A DNA stretch of 64,000 bases from Gordonia sp. X0973 (GCF_013348785.1 NZ_CP054691.1:2666001-2730000), one strand, 5' to 3'. Counted from the stretch's first letter, positions 7,390 to 15,480 are shown. Made by a program: numbers and translations. Notes: generated from the sequence alone by a model not told the origin.

Positions 7390-7955
7390 GTGTGACGACT
7401 CCGAGCAGGCCGACGCTTCCACACCTGCTCGAGAACATCGCGGCCGGGGACGGCGCGGCCTTCGGAGAATTCTACGATCAGACCAGTTCCCGCGTATACG
7501 GCATGGTGCTGCGCGTACTCCGCGACCCCGGCTACAGCGAGGAAGTGACCCAAGAGGTGTACGTCCAGGTTTGGACGTCGGCAAAGTCCTACGCGCCGTC
7601 GTCGGGATCACCTGTGGCGTGGCTGTTGACGATGGCGCACCGCCGAGCCGTCGACCGTGTTCGACGGGAGGATGCGGCCACCAGGCGCGACCTGAACTTC
7701 GCGGCACGAGCCGCCGATCGGGAATACGACGAGGTGAGCGAGACGGTAACGACCCGTGAGATGACGGCTGCCGTGCGGGACTGCCTCGATTCGCTGACGG
7801 GTACCCAGCGGGAGTCCGTCGACTTGGCCTACTACGGCGGGCTGACGTACCGCGAAGTCGCCGATCGCCTCTCCGTTGCGCTGCCCACCGTGAAGTCGCG
7901 CATCCGGGACGGGCTGCTCCGACTCCGCAACTGTTTGGGGGTCGGCGATGCCTGA
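7386..7955 (+). CDS. sigK: ECF sigma factor SigK
   Basis: 189 residues from a GTG overlapping the previous stop. Region 2 spans ~25-90 (EFYDQTSSRVYGMVLRVL, then EEVTQEVYVQVW, AWLLTMAHRRAVDRVRRE). Region 4 spans ~125-180, with the recognition helix in the LTYREVADRLSVALPTVKS segment. It directs RNA polymerase to CCATCC/CGAAT-type promoters. The adjacent anti-sigma gene and the unchanged order with the lipid-modification genes (Rv0449c-Rv0444c order) identify it as SigK rather than another ECF factor. It is probably autoregulated through the promoter before 3205. Confidence 0.9.
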   Translation: MSVTTPSRPTLPHLLENIAAGDGAAFGEFYDQTSSRVYGMVLRVLRDPGYSEEVTQEVYVQVWTSAKSYAPSSGSPVAWLLTMAHRRAVDRVRREDAATRRDLNFAARAADREYDEVSETVTTREMTAAVRDCLDSLTGTQRESVDLAYYGGLTYREVADRLSVALPTVKSRIRDGLLRLRNCLGVGDA

Positions 7956-8697
7956 CGATTCACTCCTCGACTGGGCGGCACTGGCCGGCCTCGATGCCCT
8001 GGGCGCCGCGGACGTCGCAGACCTCGACGAGCGGTTGCGCACGGCCTCCCCGCAGGCGCGCGCCGACTACGAGCGGGCCCTGCGCGACACCCGCGAGGCG
8101 ATGGCGCGGGTGAGCGAGGCCACGGCGACAACACCTCCTCCGCGACTGCGCGCTGCGATCCTCGCGGCGGTGCAGCGCATGGAAGCGACAGGGGCGGGAA
8201 CCGCGGTCGCGGACATATCCGCGATGCCGACAGAGGGATGGCACGGCCGCCGGTTGTCCTACCTCGCCGCTGCCACGGTGTTGGCCGTCGTCGCGGGTGC
8301 CGTCGGCTGGCTGATCGGAATCCGATCGGTCGACTCCCACGCGCCCACGAACCCCACCGCGGCACGCGTTTTCGCCGCACGCGACGTCGCCTCCAGATCG
8401 GCGCCCGTCGTCCGGGGTCGCGCCACCCTGACCTACTCCGACTCCGTCGACGCGGCCGTGCTGGTAATGAACGACGTCCCGCCGCCCGAGCCCGGGACGG
8501 TGTATCAGATGTGGCTCGAGCACCCGGGAGGTGACATGACGCCGGCCGGCACGATGTCGCGCAACGACGTCGCACCCTCGACGACCGCGGTGATCACCGG
8601 GATCCGCGACGCCCGCGCCCTTGTGTTCACCGTCGAACCACAGGGTGGCTCGACCCGACCGACCGGTGTCCCGGTGGCGAAGCTGCCGATAGGCTGA
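7948..8697 (+). CDS. rskA: Anti-sigma-K factor RskA
   Basis: 249 residues, starting 8 bases inside sigK. The N-terminal ~90-residue cytoplasmic anti-sigma domain (DWAALAGLDALGAADVADLDERL) lacks the HxxxCxxC zinc motif, as in other RskA proteins. A single membrane helix lies at about 103-125 (YLAAATVLAVVAGAVGWLIGI). The extracytoplasmic domain (~130-249) has the RskA-type VLVMNDVPPPEPGTVYQMW segment. It holds SigK at the membrane until regulated proteolysis (Rip1 in mycobacteria) releases it. Confidence 0.9.
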   Translation: MPDDSLLDWAALAGLDALGAADVADLDERLRTASPQARADYERALRDTREAMARVSEATATTPPPRLRAAILAAVQRMEATGAGTAVADISAMPTEGWHGRRLSYLAAATVLAVVAGAVGWLIGIRSVDSHAPTNPTAARVFAARDVASRSAPVVRGRATLTYSDSVDAAVLVMNDVPPPEPGTVYQMWLEHPGGDMTPAGTMSRNDVAPSTTAVITGIRDARALVFTVEPQGGSTRPTGVPVAKLPIG

Positions 8698-8703
8698 TCC
8701 CTT

Positions 8704-8797
8704 TTCTCCCTGCTCACGCGCTACGTCCAGACGTCGGCCGGCGGCGTTATACGTCGTGCCGCTACTCGTCCTCAGCGCGATCGCCCTGCGTTCTAAC
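8704..8797 (+). pseudogene. Internally deleted duplicate of the MFS gene 3' end
   Basis: 8704-8742 matches 11498-11536 (one difference seen, T for C at 8734). 8741-8797 matches 11963-12019 (one difference, A for G at 8749), ending in the same TTCTAAC. The ~430 bases between these blocks in the intact gene are missing, with the join at a short GCCGGC/GCGGCG overlap. It is therefore a deleted remnant of a second copy of the MFS exporter at 10652-12046, in the same orientation. It cannot code for a functional product. Confidence 0.88.
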
Positions 8798-9215
8798 TAT
8801 CCGCGAAATACAGCTTCGTCACGTCGTACAAAACCAGGGTCGCCGGACCGAGGCCCGCGTGCACGGCGCAAGTCGCGGCCAGACGCCACCGCCGAGCCGC
8901 TTGAGCGTAGACCGCGAGTCGGCGTTTGACCGTCGCATACGACGACGCCTCGACCCCGACCTCGGCCAACACGCGCAGGGAGTCCAGTTTGCTCGGGCCG
9001 CCCGCGCCGGCGCCTGCCACACCGAGCTCCAACTGTCCCTGACCGGCCGATAGCCGCTCGACGGCCACAGACCTCAATGCCGCCAATTCGGCCTCGGGGT
9101 GCGCCGAACCGATGTGATCAATCGTGCGCGAACCCCGTCGATTCGAATGCACGACCTGCACCACAGCAGCACCTAGAACCGCCCCGTTAGTGGCCACCCC
9201 GAGACCCAACGGCAC
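8793..9215 (-). pseudogene. Truncated IS1634-family transposase remnant
   Basis: About 140 residues resembling the N-terminal part of IS1634/IS1549-type transposases: VVQVVHSNRRG, then the hallmark DHIGSAHPEAELAALR, a helical stretch, and ending just after LVLYDVTKLYF, where full proteins continue into the DDE catalytic core. The reading frame breaks off at ~8797, exactly where the duplicated MFS fragment starts, so a deletion or recombination at this point removed the rest of the element. No terminal inverted repeats were recognised. The start codon is uncertain. Confidence 0.78.
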
Positions 9216-9358
9216 AGGTTGCAGCGCCGCCGACTCCAGAATCAGTGAAAGTGAGCCAAGTCAGGTTGAAGGGTCGACGGCACTACCCGGCCCCATGCCC
9301 AGAAGCCGTCGACGAAGCACCACTTGCCGGTAGTTCGCGACTTGATACCGGCAATGAT

Positions 9359-9775
9359 CTATGGCATGCGGTCCGGAACCGCAGCCGATACCAGCTCGAT
9401 CTGCGCCTGGTTGCCGGGAGCGCCGGCCAAGCCCGCATCCGCGGTCAGCAGCGGGACGTCGAGTAACTCCGCCAACGCGACGTACGCCGCGTCGTAGGCG
9501 GTGAGGTTCCCGCGCAGTGCCCACACCCGACGGGCGAGCAGGGCGTGATCGTGATAGCTCACGTCGAGCTCCTCGAAGAGTTCCAACGCACGGTTCGCCT
9601 CTTCGGTTGTCGTCGAACCGGCCGCTACTCGGCGTCGCAGCACCTGGAGCACCTCGATGGTCAACAGCTGCGGTGCGTGCAACTGCACGGTCGACGCGGC
9701 GATCCGCCGCCTGACATCCTCAGCGAGGGGAAGGTTCAACAACAATTCGACGACGACCGACGCGTCGAGGACCAT
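9359..9775 (-). CDS. vapC: PIN-domain toxin, VapC/FitB type
   Basis: 138 residues, the normal length for a VapC ribonuclease. The acidic PIN residues are visible: D4 in MVLDASVVVE, E near 40 in LLTIEVLQV, D near 94 in LTAYDAAYVALAE, and D near 112 in LLTADAGLAG. It probably cleaves a tRNA or rRNA and is held inactive by the cognate antitoxin encoded just upstream. Its ATG overlaps the antitoxin stop by one base (TGATG), so translation is coupled. It sits in the rearranged accessory patch beside a transposase remnant. Confidence 0.88.
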   Translation of the reverse strand: MVLDASVVVELLLNLPLAEDVRRRIAASTVQLHAPQLLTIEVLQVLRRRVAAGSTTTEEANRALELFEELDVSYHDHALLARRVWALRGNLTAYDAAYVALAELLDVPLLTADAGLAGAPGNQAQIELVSAAVPDRMP

Positions 9776-10005
9776 CAGCGCGCGTCACGTTCGGCACGAA
9801 CCGACTCCGCCGCGGTCTCCCCGCGATAGGCGGCCTCGGGCAGCGCCTCGAGTCGATCGAGCATCTCCTGCCGCGTCGGCCGTTCCACCGATCGCGCCAA
9901 CTCCGCCAGGGCGAGGTCGGACAACGTCACCCCCTCGCGCGCGGCCCTCTCCTTCAACCTGCGGTGCAGATCCTCGGGGACGTTGCGGACCTGAATCAGA
10001 GACAT
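9775..10005 (-). CDS. vapB: Ribbon-helix-helix antitoxin, FitA/VapB type
   Basis: 76 residues. It starts MSLIQVRNVPEDLHRRLKERA, the FitA-like ribbon-helix-helix DNA-binding pattern (beta strand IQVRNV, helix RRLKERAAREG, helix TLSDLALAELA). The C-terminal tail, rich in acidic residues and arginine, is where toxin wrapping is expected. It represses its own operon together with the toxin. A palindrome just upstream (10013-10026) is the likely operator. Confidence 0.88.
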   Translation of the reverse strand: MSLIQVRNVPEDLHRRLKERAAREGVTLSDLALAELARSVERPTRQEMLDRLEALPEAAYRGETAAESVRAERDAR

Positions 10006-10012
10006 GTAAATA

Positions 10013-10026
10013 TGATGACTTCATCA
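10013..10026. promoter_or_regulatory. Candidate operator of the vapBC pair
   Basis: TGATGACTTCATCA, a perfect 6-bp inverted repeat with a 2-base spacer, 7 bases upstream of the antitoxin ATG (minus strand). This is the usual placement for autorepression by an RHH antitoxin. Confidence 0.6.
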
Positions 10027-10054
10027 CTATTGCATGTCAATCGGCCATTTGATT

Positions 10055-10074
10055 ATTAGTTACTAACTACTAAT
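10055..10074. promoter_or_regulatory. Candidate TetR operator
   Basis: ATTAGTTACTAACTACTAAT: outer arms ATTAGT/ACTAAT and, nested inside, AGTTA-C-TAACT (10058-10068). It ends 8 bases before the TetR ATG, in an AT-rich stretch that has no ribosome-binding site. It is well placed to block transcription of the tetR-MFS operon. Confidence 0.65.
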
Positions 10075-10082
10075 CTATCTCT

Positions 10083-10655
10083 ATGGCATCACGTATGAGC
10101 GGCGCGGATCGCCGAGAACAGGTCTTGGCGGTCGCGGCACCGGAGTTCGCCCAGCACGGCTTGCACGGGGCGTCGACGGAGGCCATCGCGCGCGAGGCGG
10201 GGATCACCCAGGCCTATGTCTTCCGGATGTTCGGCACGAAGAAGGCGCTGTTCCTGGAGCTGGTCACCGCCGCGTTCTCGCGGGTCAGCGACGGGATGCT
10301 CGACGCGGCGCAGGGCGCCGACGGACTCGAGGCACTGTCGCGGATGGGAGCGCAGTACTACGGACTGCTCGCCGACCGAACGTCGCTGCTGCTGCAATTG
10401 CAGGGCATGGCCGCATGCGGCGACACCGAGGTGCGCGACGTGGTGCGCGAGCGCTTCAGCGCGATGTGGCAGGCCGCGGCGGGAGCGACCGGCCTCGACG
10501 CAGTCACCGTCAAGTCCTTCCTCGCTTACGGAATGCTGCTGAACGCCGGTGCCGCACTCGACGTCGACGAGGTCGACGAACCCTGGGCGAGCGGGGTCCG
10601 CACCCGCATCGAACCCGGCCTGTTCGCCCACATCACGTCGGAGACGAACCGATGA
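10083..10655 (+). CDS. TetR-family transcriptional regulator
   Basis: 190 residues. N-terminal helix-turn-helix domain (DRREQVLAVAAPEFAQHG, then TEAIAREAGITQAYVFRMFG, residues ~10-55). The C-terminal ligand-binding domain is of the type found next to drug exporters. Its stop overlaps the start of the MFS gene, so it is very likely the local repressor of that exporter and itself. The operator candidate at 10055-10074 lies immediately upstream. No ribosome-binding site precedes the ATG, which suggests a leaderless or short-leader mRNA. Confidence 0.88.
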   Translation: MASRMSGADRREQVLAVAAPEFAQHGLHGASTEAIAREAGITQAYVFRMFGTKKALFLELVTAAFSRVSDGMLDAAQGADGLEALSRMGAQYYGLLADRTSLLLQLQGMAACGDTEVRDVVRERFSAMWQAAAGATGLDAVTVKSFLAYGMLLNAGAALDVDEVDEPWASGVRTRIEPGLFAHITSETNR

Positions 10656-12046
10656 GCGCGCCGCCGCGAACCACACCGGACACACGACGGCTCGCACCGG
10701 CGCTCGTGACGATCGCGTTCTTGGGCGCGGTGATCGGCGGCGTCGGGGCGCCGCTCATCACCTCGGTCGCGTTGGCCCTGCCCGTCTCGTTGGACTCGGC
10801 GCAGTGGACGCTGACGGTCACCCTGTTCTCCGGGGCGGTCTCCGCGCCGATCCTCGGTCGGCTCGGCACGGGTCCCCACCGACGCGCCGCACTGCTGGTC
10901 ACACTGGGCCTCGTCGCGCTGGGCGGTCTGCTGACCGCCCTGCCGCTCCCCTTCTGGGTCCTCCTTCTCGGCCGCGCACTCCAGGGATTGGGTCTCGGCG
11001 CCATCGCCCTGCTGATGAGCATCGCGCGCGACCACCTGACCGAAGACCGTGCCCAATCGACGATCGCGACGATCTCGGTGGCGGGAACGGTCGGCATCGG
11101 CGTCGCCTACCCGCTCATGGGCCTGATCGACCAGACCGCCGGCTTGCGCATCGCCTACACGGTCGGTTTCGCGTTGTCGCTGCTGGCCGTGATCATCGCC
11201 TGGCTGACGATCCCGTCCGACGAGAAGCGGGCAACCCCACGAATCGACGGTCTCGGCGCCGCCCTGCTGGCGATCGGCACACTCGGCATCCTCTACGTCG
11301 TGGCCACGCCCGCCGTCTGGCACCGACCGCTCACCGGCGTCGGCATCCTCGTCGCAGCGCTCGCCGCCCTCGTCGCGTTCACGGCGTGGGAACTGAGAAC
11401 GGCCGCTCCCCTCGTCGACCTGCGCCTGCTCGCCTCCGGCGGCATCCTACGGGCGAACTGCGCCATGCTCGTCGCCGGTATCGGCATGTATCTGCTCTTC
11501 TCCCTGCTCACGCGCTACGTCCAGACGCCGGCCGGCACCGGATACGGGTTCGGGCTGTCCGGGGTCGCCGCGGGAGCCGCACTCATCCCGTTCTCACTCC
11601 TCGGATTCATCGCGGGCAGACTCACTCCCGGCCTGACCGTCCGCCTCGGTGCACGTGGGACATTCGCCGTTTCAGCGGCGGCCGCCGTCGCCGCAGCCGC
11701 CCTCTTCACGTTGGTCCCGAAATCCCTCGTCGCGACACTGGGTTCTATGGCCATCCTCGGCTTCGGCGTCGGCGGCGCGTCGGCCATCATGCCGCGCCTG
11801 GTTCTCGACGGCGCGCCCCGCGAGGAGACGGCAAGCGTGCTATCGATCAACCAGATCGTGCGCACGGTGGGCTTCAGTATCGGCAGTGCCGTGGCCGGAC
11901 TCCTCCTGGCGGCCGCGACACCCACGGGTGCGCGCTTCCCGGTCGCACACGGCTACCAGACCGCGGCGTTGTACGTCGTGCCGCTACTCGTCCTCAGCGC
12001 GATCGCCCTGCGTTCTAACGCAGGAAAAAGTAGTACCCGGCGATGA
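10652..12046 (+). CDS. MFS drug exporter
   Basis: 464 residues with 12-14 hydrophobic helices. It belongs to the drug:H+ antiporter group: GRALQGLGLGAIALLM is the motif-C/B-like region and LGRLGTGPHRRAALL the loop 2-3 motif. It exports an unknown compound and is controlled by the overlapping tetR. The last ~10 codons (NAGKSSTRR) run into the 3' end of the convergent small membrane gene (12015-12182). The duplicate fragment at 8704-8797 shares sequence only up to 12019, so the original stop may have lain elsewhere. Confidence 0.88.
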   Translation: MSAPPRTTPDTRRLAPALVTIAFLGAVIGGVGAPLITSVALALPVSLDSAQWTLTVTLFSGAVSAPILGRLGTGPHRRAALLVTLGLVALGGLLTALPLPFWVLLLGRALQGLGLGAIALLMSIARDHLTEDRAQSTIATISVAGTVGIGVAYPLMGLIDQTAGLRIAYTVGFALSLLAVIIAWLTIPSDEKRATPRIDGLGAALLAIGTLGILYVVATPAVWHRPLTGVGILVAALAALVAFTAWELRTAAPLVDLRLLASGGILRANCAMLVAGIGMYLLFSLLTRYVQTPAGTGYGFGLSGVAAGAALIPFSLLGFIAGRLTPGLTVRLGARGTFAVSAAAAVAAAALFTLVPKSLVATLGSMAILGFGVGGASAIMPRLVLDGAPREETASVLSINQIVRTVGFSIGSAVAGLLLAAATPTGARFPVAHGYQTAALYVVPLLVLSAIALRSNAGKSSTRR

Positions 12047-12182
12047 ACACGACGACGATGCCGATGTTCACGATCAGCCGCAGCAGGGTCTGATCCCGGT
12101 CGCGCAGGAAGGCGACGTCCACACCGACGATGAGCGCGACCATGACGAGCACGTAGACCACCGACCACACCGGGTGTTTCAT
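12015..12182 (-). CDS. Small two-helix membrane protein, conserved hypothetical
   Basis: 55 residues: MKHPVWSVVYVLVMVALIVG at the start, a short charged loop FLRDRDQTLLR, and a second helix LIVNIGIVVVFIAGYYFFLR ending in a stop. The codon pattern and balanced two-helix layout look like a real gene. It resembles small hypothetical membrane proteins common in mycolata, but no function is known. Its 3' end overlaps the last codons of the convergent MFS gene by about 30 bases. Confidence 0.75.
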   Translation of the reverse strand: MKHPVWSVVYVLVMVALIVGVDVAFLRDRDQTLLRLIVNIGIVVVFIAGYYFFLR

Positions 12183-12191
12183 CCCTTCAGG

Positions 12192-12641
12192 CTACGCACC
12201 CGGCGTACGGTCCAGGATCAACAGCGGGATCTCCCGATCGGTGTTGCGCTGATAGCCGGCATATCCGCGGTACTTCTTCGTCACCCGCGGCCACAGCTCG
12301 GCGCGCTCCTGCGGCGTCGCCGGCCGCGCATGGAAGGGCTTGGTCTCGCCGTCGACGGTCACCGTGACCTCCGGCGTCGCGACCGCGTTCTTGTACCAAT
12401 CCGGATGATCGGAGTGTCCGCCCTTGGACGCGACGACGACGATCCGCTCGTCGTCGTGAATCGGGCTGCTCAGCAGATTGGCATACGGCTTTCCCGACTT
12501 GCGCCCGACGGTGTGCAGTTCGACGGGAAGCATGCCCATGACACTCTTCGGGAAGCGTCCGCCGGTCACCGTGAGCAGGGTGCGGTGGCCCGTCTCCAAC
12601 AACCAGGCGCCCGCCTCGGCCATTCGATCTGATCGACTCAT
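12192..12641 (-). CDS. Deazaflavin (F420)-dependent nitroreductase family protein, Ddn-like
   Basis: 149 residues, the family length. It carries the typical LLTVTGGRFPKS, then LHTVGRKSGKP, ASKGGHSDHPDWYKN, and the C-terminal GYQRNTDREIPLLILD. Ddn-type proteins bind cofactor F420H2 in a split beta-barrel and reduce quinones or nitro compounds at the membrane. The natural substrate is usually a menaquinone-like molecule. It is a tandem paralogue of the gene at 12713-13162. Confidence 0.85.
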   Translation of the reverse strand: MSRSDRMAEAGAWLLETGHRTLLTVTGGRFPKSVMGMLPVELHTVGRKSGKPYANLLSSPIHDDERIVVVASKGGHSDHPDWYKNAVATPEVTVTVDGETKPFHARPATPQERAELWPRVTKKYRGYAGYQRNTDREIPLLILDRTPGA

Positions 12642-12712
12642 GCGCCGACCGTACGCCGTGGCGGCGCCGATGTCGTCCTACCCCGGGTGGATCTTCCGGA
12701 GTGGGGCCCGAG

Positions 12713-13162
12713 CTACGCGCGCGGGGTTCGGTCCAGGATCAACAGCGGAATCTCCCTATCGGTGTTGCGCTGATAGCTCGCGTACCACCGATAGGCCTTC
12801 ACCACCTTCGGCCAGAGCTCGGCTCGCTCGTCCGGAGTCGCCGTCCGCGCCCGCGCCGGCTCGGTCACGCCGCCGACGGTGATACGCACGTCGGGGTTCG
12901 CGACGGCGTTCTTGTACCAGTCCGGATCGTCGCTGTACCCGCCTTTGGAGGCGACCACGACGATCCGCTCGTCGTCGTGCACCGGACTCGACAGCGTCGT
13001 CGTGAACGGGCGCCCACTCTTGCGCCCGACGGTGTGCAACTCGACCGGCAGCATGCCCAGCAGCGTGCGCGGGAAGCGTCCGCCGGTGAGGCGCAGTGCC
13101 GCGTGGTGCACTCCGGCCAGCCCCCGGACCGCGGCGAAGACGAGCGGATCGGGCAGGCGCAT
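12713..13162 (-). CDS. Second Ddn-like F420-dependent reductase
   Basis: 149 residues, highly similar to the neighbour at 12192-12641 over the whole length: same LHTVGRKSG, DERIVVVASKGG, DPDWYKNAVA and YQRNTDREIPLLILDRTP blocks. The N terminus is diverged (LPDPLVFAAVRGLAGVHHA against the neighbour's GAWLLETG version). The pair arose by tandem duplication. The first residues probably set membrane association or substrate entry, so the two may differ in substrate. The gene lies 14 bases downstream of ppk2 and may be co-transcribed with it. Confidence 0.85.
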   Translation of the reverse strand: MRLPDPLVFAAVRGLAGVHHAALRLTGGRFPRTLLGMLPVELHTVGRKSGRPFTTTLSSPVHDDERIVVVASKGGYSDDPDWYKNAVANPDVRITVGGVTEPARARTATPDERAELWPKVVKAYRWYASYQRNTDREIPLLILDRTPRA

Positions 13163-13176
13163 GCGACGCAGGATAC

Positions 13177-14136
13177 TCAGGACGGGTCGACGACCGGAAA
13201 GCTACCCGTCGGCCCCTCCCCCTCGTCGTAGACGTCCTTGGGCGAGCCGATGATCTTCGGATCGGGATGGCCGACCACGCGGTGGTCCTTGTTCGGATAG
13301 TCGAAACGGGTGAGCACCCAGCGCATCGCCTCGAGGCGGGCGCGCTTCTTGTCGTTGGACTTCACCACGGTCCACGGCGCGTGCGGCGTGTCGGTGTAGA
13401 AGAACATGGCCTCCTTGGCCTCGGTGTAGGCCTCCCACTTGTCCAGCGAGGCGAGGTCGGTCGGCGAGAGCTTCCACTGCTTGACCTTGTCGGTGGAGCG
13501 CGAGACGAATCGCGAATGCTGCTCGGCCCGTCCCACCGAGAACCAGAACTTCACCAGGTGGACGCCCGAGTTGACCAGCATCTGCTCGAATTGCGGTGCG
13601 GCCCTGGTGAACTCGAGGTACTGCTGGGGCGTGCAGTAACCCATGACCCGCTCGACGCCGGCCCGGTTGTACCAGGAGCGGTCGAACATCACCATCTCGC
13701 CTGCGGCGGGCAGGTGCGCCACGTAGCGCTGGAAGTACCACTGCGTCTGTTCCCGCTCGGTCGGCTTCTCCAAGGCGACGACGCGCGCGCCACGGGGGTT
13801 GAGATGTTCGGTGAACCGCTTGATCGAACCGCCCTTGCCCGCCGCGTCGCGGCCCTCGAAGACGATGACGATCTTCTGCCCGGTCTCCTTGACCCACGCC
13901 TGCAGCTTCAGCAGCTCGATCTGCAGCCGGCGCTTCTCCCGCTCGTAGGCGCGGCGCGAGATCTTCTTGTCGTACGGGTACCCCTGCCGCCACGGGGCAT
14001 CCGGCCCGTCGTCGGCGGGCTGTCGCTTCGCGGCGCGCTGGAGTTCCTCGAGTTCGTCGATTTCGGGGGTCAGGTCGATCTGGCCGGGCGCGGCCATCTC
14101 GAATTCGTCGTCGGGCGTGGTGGAGTCTGTCGACAT
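13177..14136 (-). CDS. ppk2: Polyphosphate kinase 2 family protein
   Basis: 319 residues. Walker A FEGRDAAGKGGS at ~94-104, Walker B-like MFDRSWYNRAGVERVMGY at ~159-176, lid region with GRAEQHSRFVSR, and TDLASLDKWEAYTEA near 250. It transfers phosphate between polyphosphate and a nucleoside di- or monophosphate. The single-domain length and the GRDAAGKGG plus YPYDKKISRRAYE pattern fit the class I group, mainly making NTP from NDP. The start was placed at the ATG at 14136; an upstream ATG at 14157 is also in frame and cannot be excluded. Confidence 0.92.
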   Translation of the reverse strand: MSTDSTTPDDEFEMAAPGQIDLTPEIDELEELQRAAKRQPADDGPDAPWRQGYPYDKKISRRAYEREKRRLQIELLKLQAWVKETGQKIVIVFEGRDAAGKGGSIKRFTEHLNPRGARVVALEKPTEREQTQWYFQRYVAHLPAAGEMVMFDRSWYNRAGVERVMGYCTPQQYLEFTRAAPQFEQMLVNSGVHLVKFWFSVGRAEQHSRFVSRSTDKVKQWKLSPTDLASLDKWEAYTEAKEAMFFYTDTPHAPWTVVKSNDKKRARLEAMRWVLTRFDYPNKDHRVVGHPDPKIIGSPKDVYDEGEGPTGSFPVVDPS

Positions 14137-14223
14137 GCGGGCAAGTGTAGGGCGCACTCCGGCGCGAAACCCGACATGGCGGCAACCAACCGGTAAACGG
14201 CGCCTAAAGTCCCGACGACGAGA

Positions 14224-15480
14224 TCAGCGGCTGTGGACGCCGAGCAGCCAGGCCAACTGTTGGGCCAACGGGTTCAGATCCAACCGATCAGGATCCTTCT
14301 TCGGCTTGTTATCCCACGGCTGCGCAATATGCGGATTGGCCAACGTCGCCCGCGCCGCACCACGCACCCCCGTCGGCGAACCCTGCGGCACCGTACACCG
14401 CGCATTCAAATTCAACGGAAAATCGTCATAGTTCACATCAAACGTCGGATTCTTCCGCTTGATCGCATCAATCATCTGCTGCGTCGACTCATACCCCTGC
14501 GTACACGCCGCCGGATTATTCGTCTCCAACACCACACCGAAATGAATCTGACCGTCACCGGGAGCCGGCGCCGCGGATCCCGCGGACAACTGTGAGATCA
14601 GGGCGAACAGCACATTCGTCGACCAGCCCGTCGGTGCGATCGCGACCCGGCTCACCGAACCCAGATCCTTGACCACCTTGGTGATATCGGCACCCTGCTT
14701 CTGCAACAACCCCGACAACGCCGACGCCGACGTCTGACCCGTCGTCAACAACCGCCGCACATCCGGATCACTCGACGCCAACGTCGAAGTCACCAACTCC
14801 AAATTCTTCGACCACGCCAAAATCGCATCCGACTGATCCGCCTGCGTCGCCAACACCACCGACGAATTCCGCAACAACGCAATCGTGTCCGACAACGAGT
14901 CATACCCCGCCTTGGACAACGTGTTCAACGACGTCACCAACCGCGTCAGATTGTCACCCTGACCGTTGAACGCCTTGCCCAACTCCTCGACAATCGTCCG
15001 CAAATCATCCACCGGCACCGACTCCGCGAAATCCAACGCCGAATTCACCACGTCTTCCAGCGGTGGCGGCGTCTGAGTCTGTGCCTGCGCCAGGATGGAG
15101 CCCGCGCGCAGATACGGGCCCGAGGCCGACGTCGGCCGCAGATCGATGTACTGCTCGCCGATCGCCGAGCGATTGGCCACCACGGCGACCGCCGAGTCGG
15201 GAATGCGCGGGCGGGCCTTGTCGAGCTGCAACTCGACGTCGACACCGTCGTGGGTGAGCTGTAGTTTCGCCACGCGACCCACCGGGATGCCCTGGTAGGT
15301 CACCTCGGCGTTGGTGAAGATGCCGCCGGAGTCGCGCATCTGGAGCAGTACGTTGTAGACGCCCGCGCCGAACAGTCTGTCGACGTGGACCACGTTGAGC
15401 CCGCCGACCACCAGGGCAACGATGCCGATCACGGCGGTCGCGATGATCCGGGTGATTTCTCCCCGACTGAGCGGCGGCAT
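14224..15480 (-). CDS. Orphan Mce/MlaD-family lipid-transport protein
   Basis: 418 residues. One N-terminal membrane helix (IIATAVIGIVALVVGGLNVV, ~11-30), then the MCE/MlaD domain (~37-115, with VLLQMRDSGGIFTNAEVTYQ and GIPVGRVAKLQL), a long helical region (~145-290), and a C-terminal Cys-containing tail ending in a basic segment. It is expected to act as an envelope-spanning lipid shuttle subunit. No other mce, yrbE or mceG gene is nearby, so it is an orphan. Codon use changes inside the gene: the part at about 14260-15060 is full of TTG, GCG, TCG, ACG and GAT/AAT codons, whereas the first ~140 codons use C-ending ones. Confidence 0.85.
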   Translation of the reverse strand: MPPLSRGEITRIIATAVIGIVALVVGGLNVVHVDRLFGAGVYNVLLQMRDSGGIFTNAEVTYQGIPVGRVAKLQLTHDGVDVELQLDKARPRIPDSAVAVVANRSAIGEQYIDLRPTSASGPYLRAGSILAQAQTQTPPPLEDVVNSALDFAESVPVDDLRTIVEELGKAFNGQGDNLTRLVTSLNTLSKAGYDSLSDTIALLRNSSVVLATQADQSDAILAWSKNLELVTSTLASSDPDVRRLLTTGQTSASALSGLLQKQGADITKVVKDLGSVSRVAIAPTGWSTNVLFALISQLSAGSAAPAPGDGQIHFGVVLETNNPAACTQGYESTQQMIDAIKRKNPTFDVNYDDFPLNLNARCTVPQGSPTGVRGAARATLANPHIAQPWDNKPKKDPDRLDLNPLAQQLAWLLGVHSR

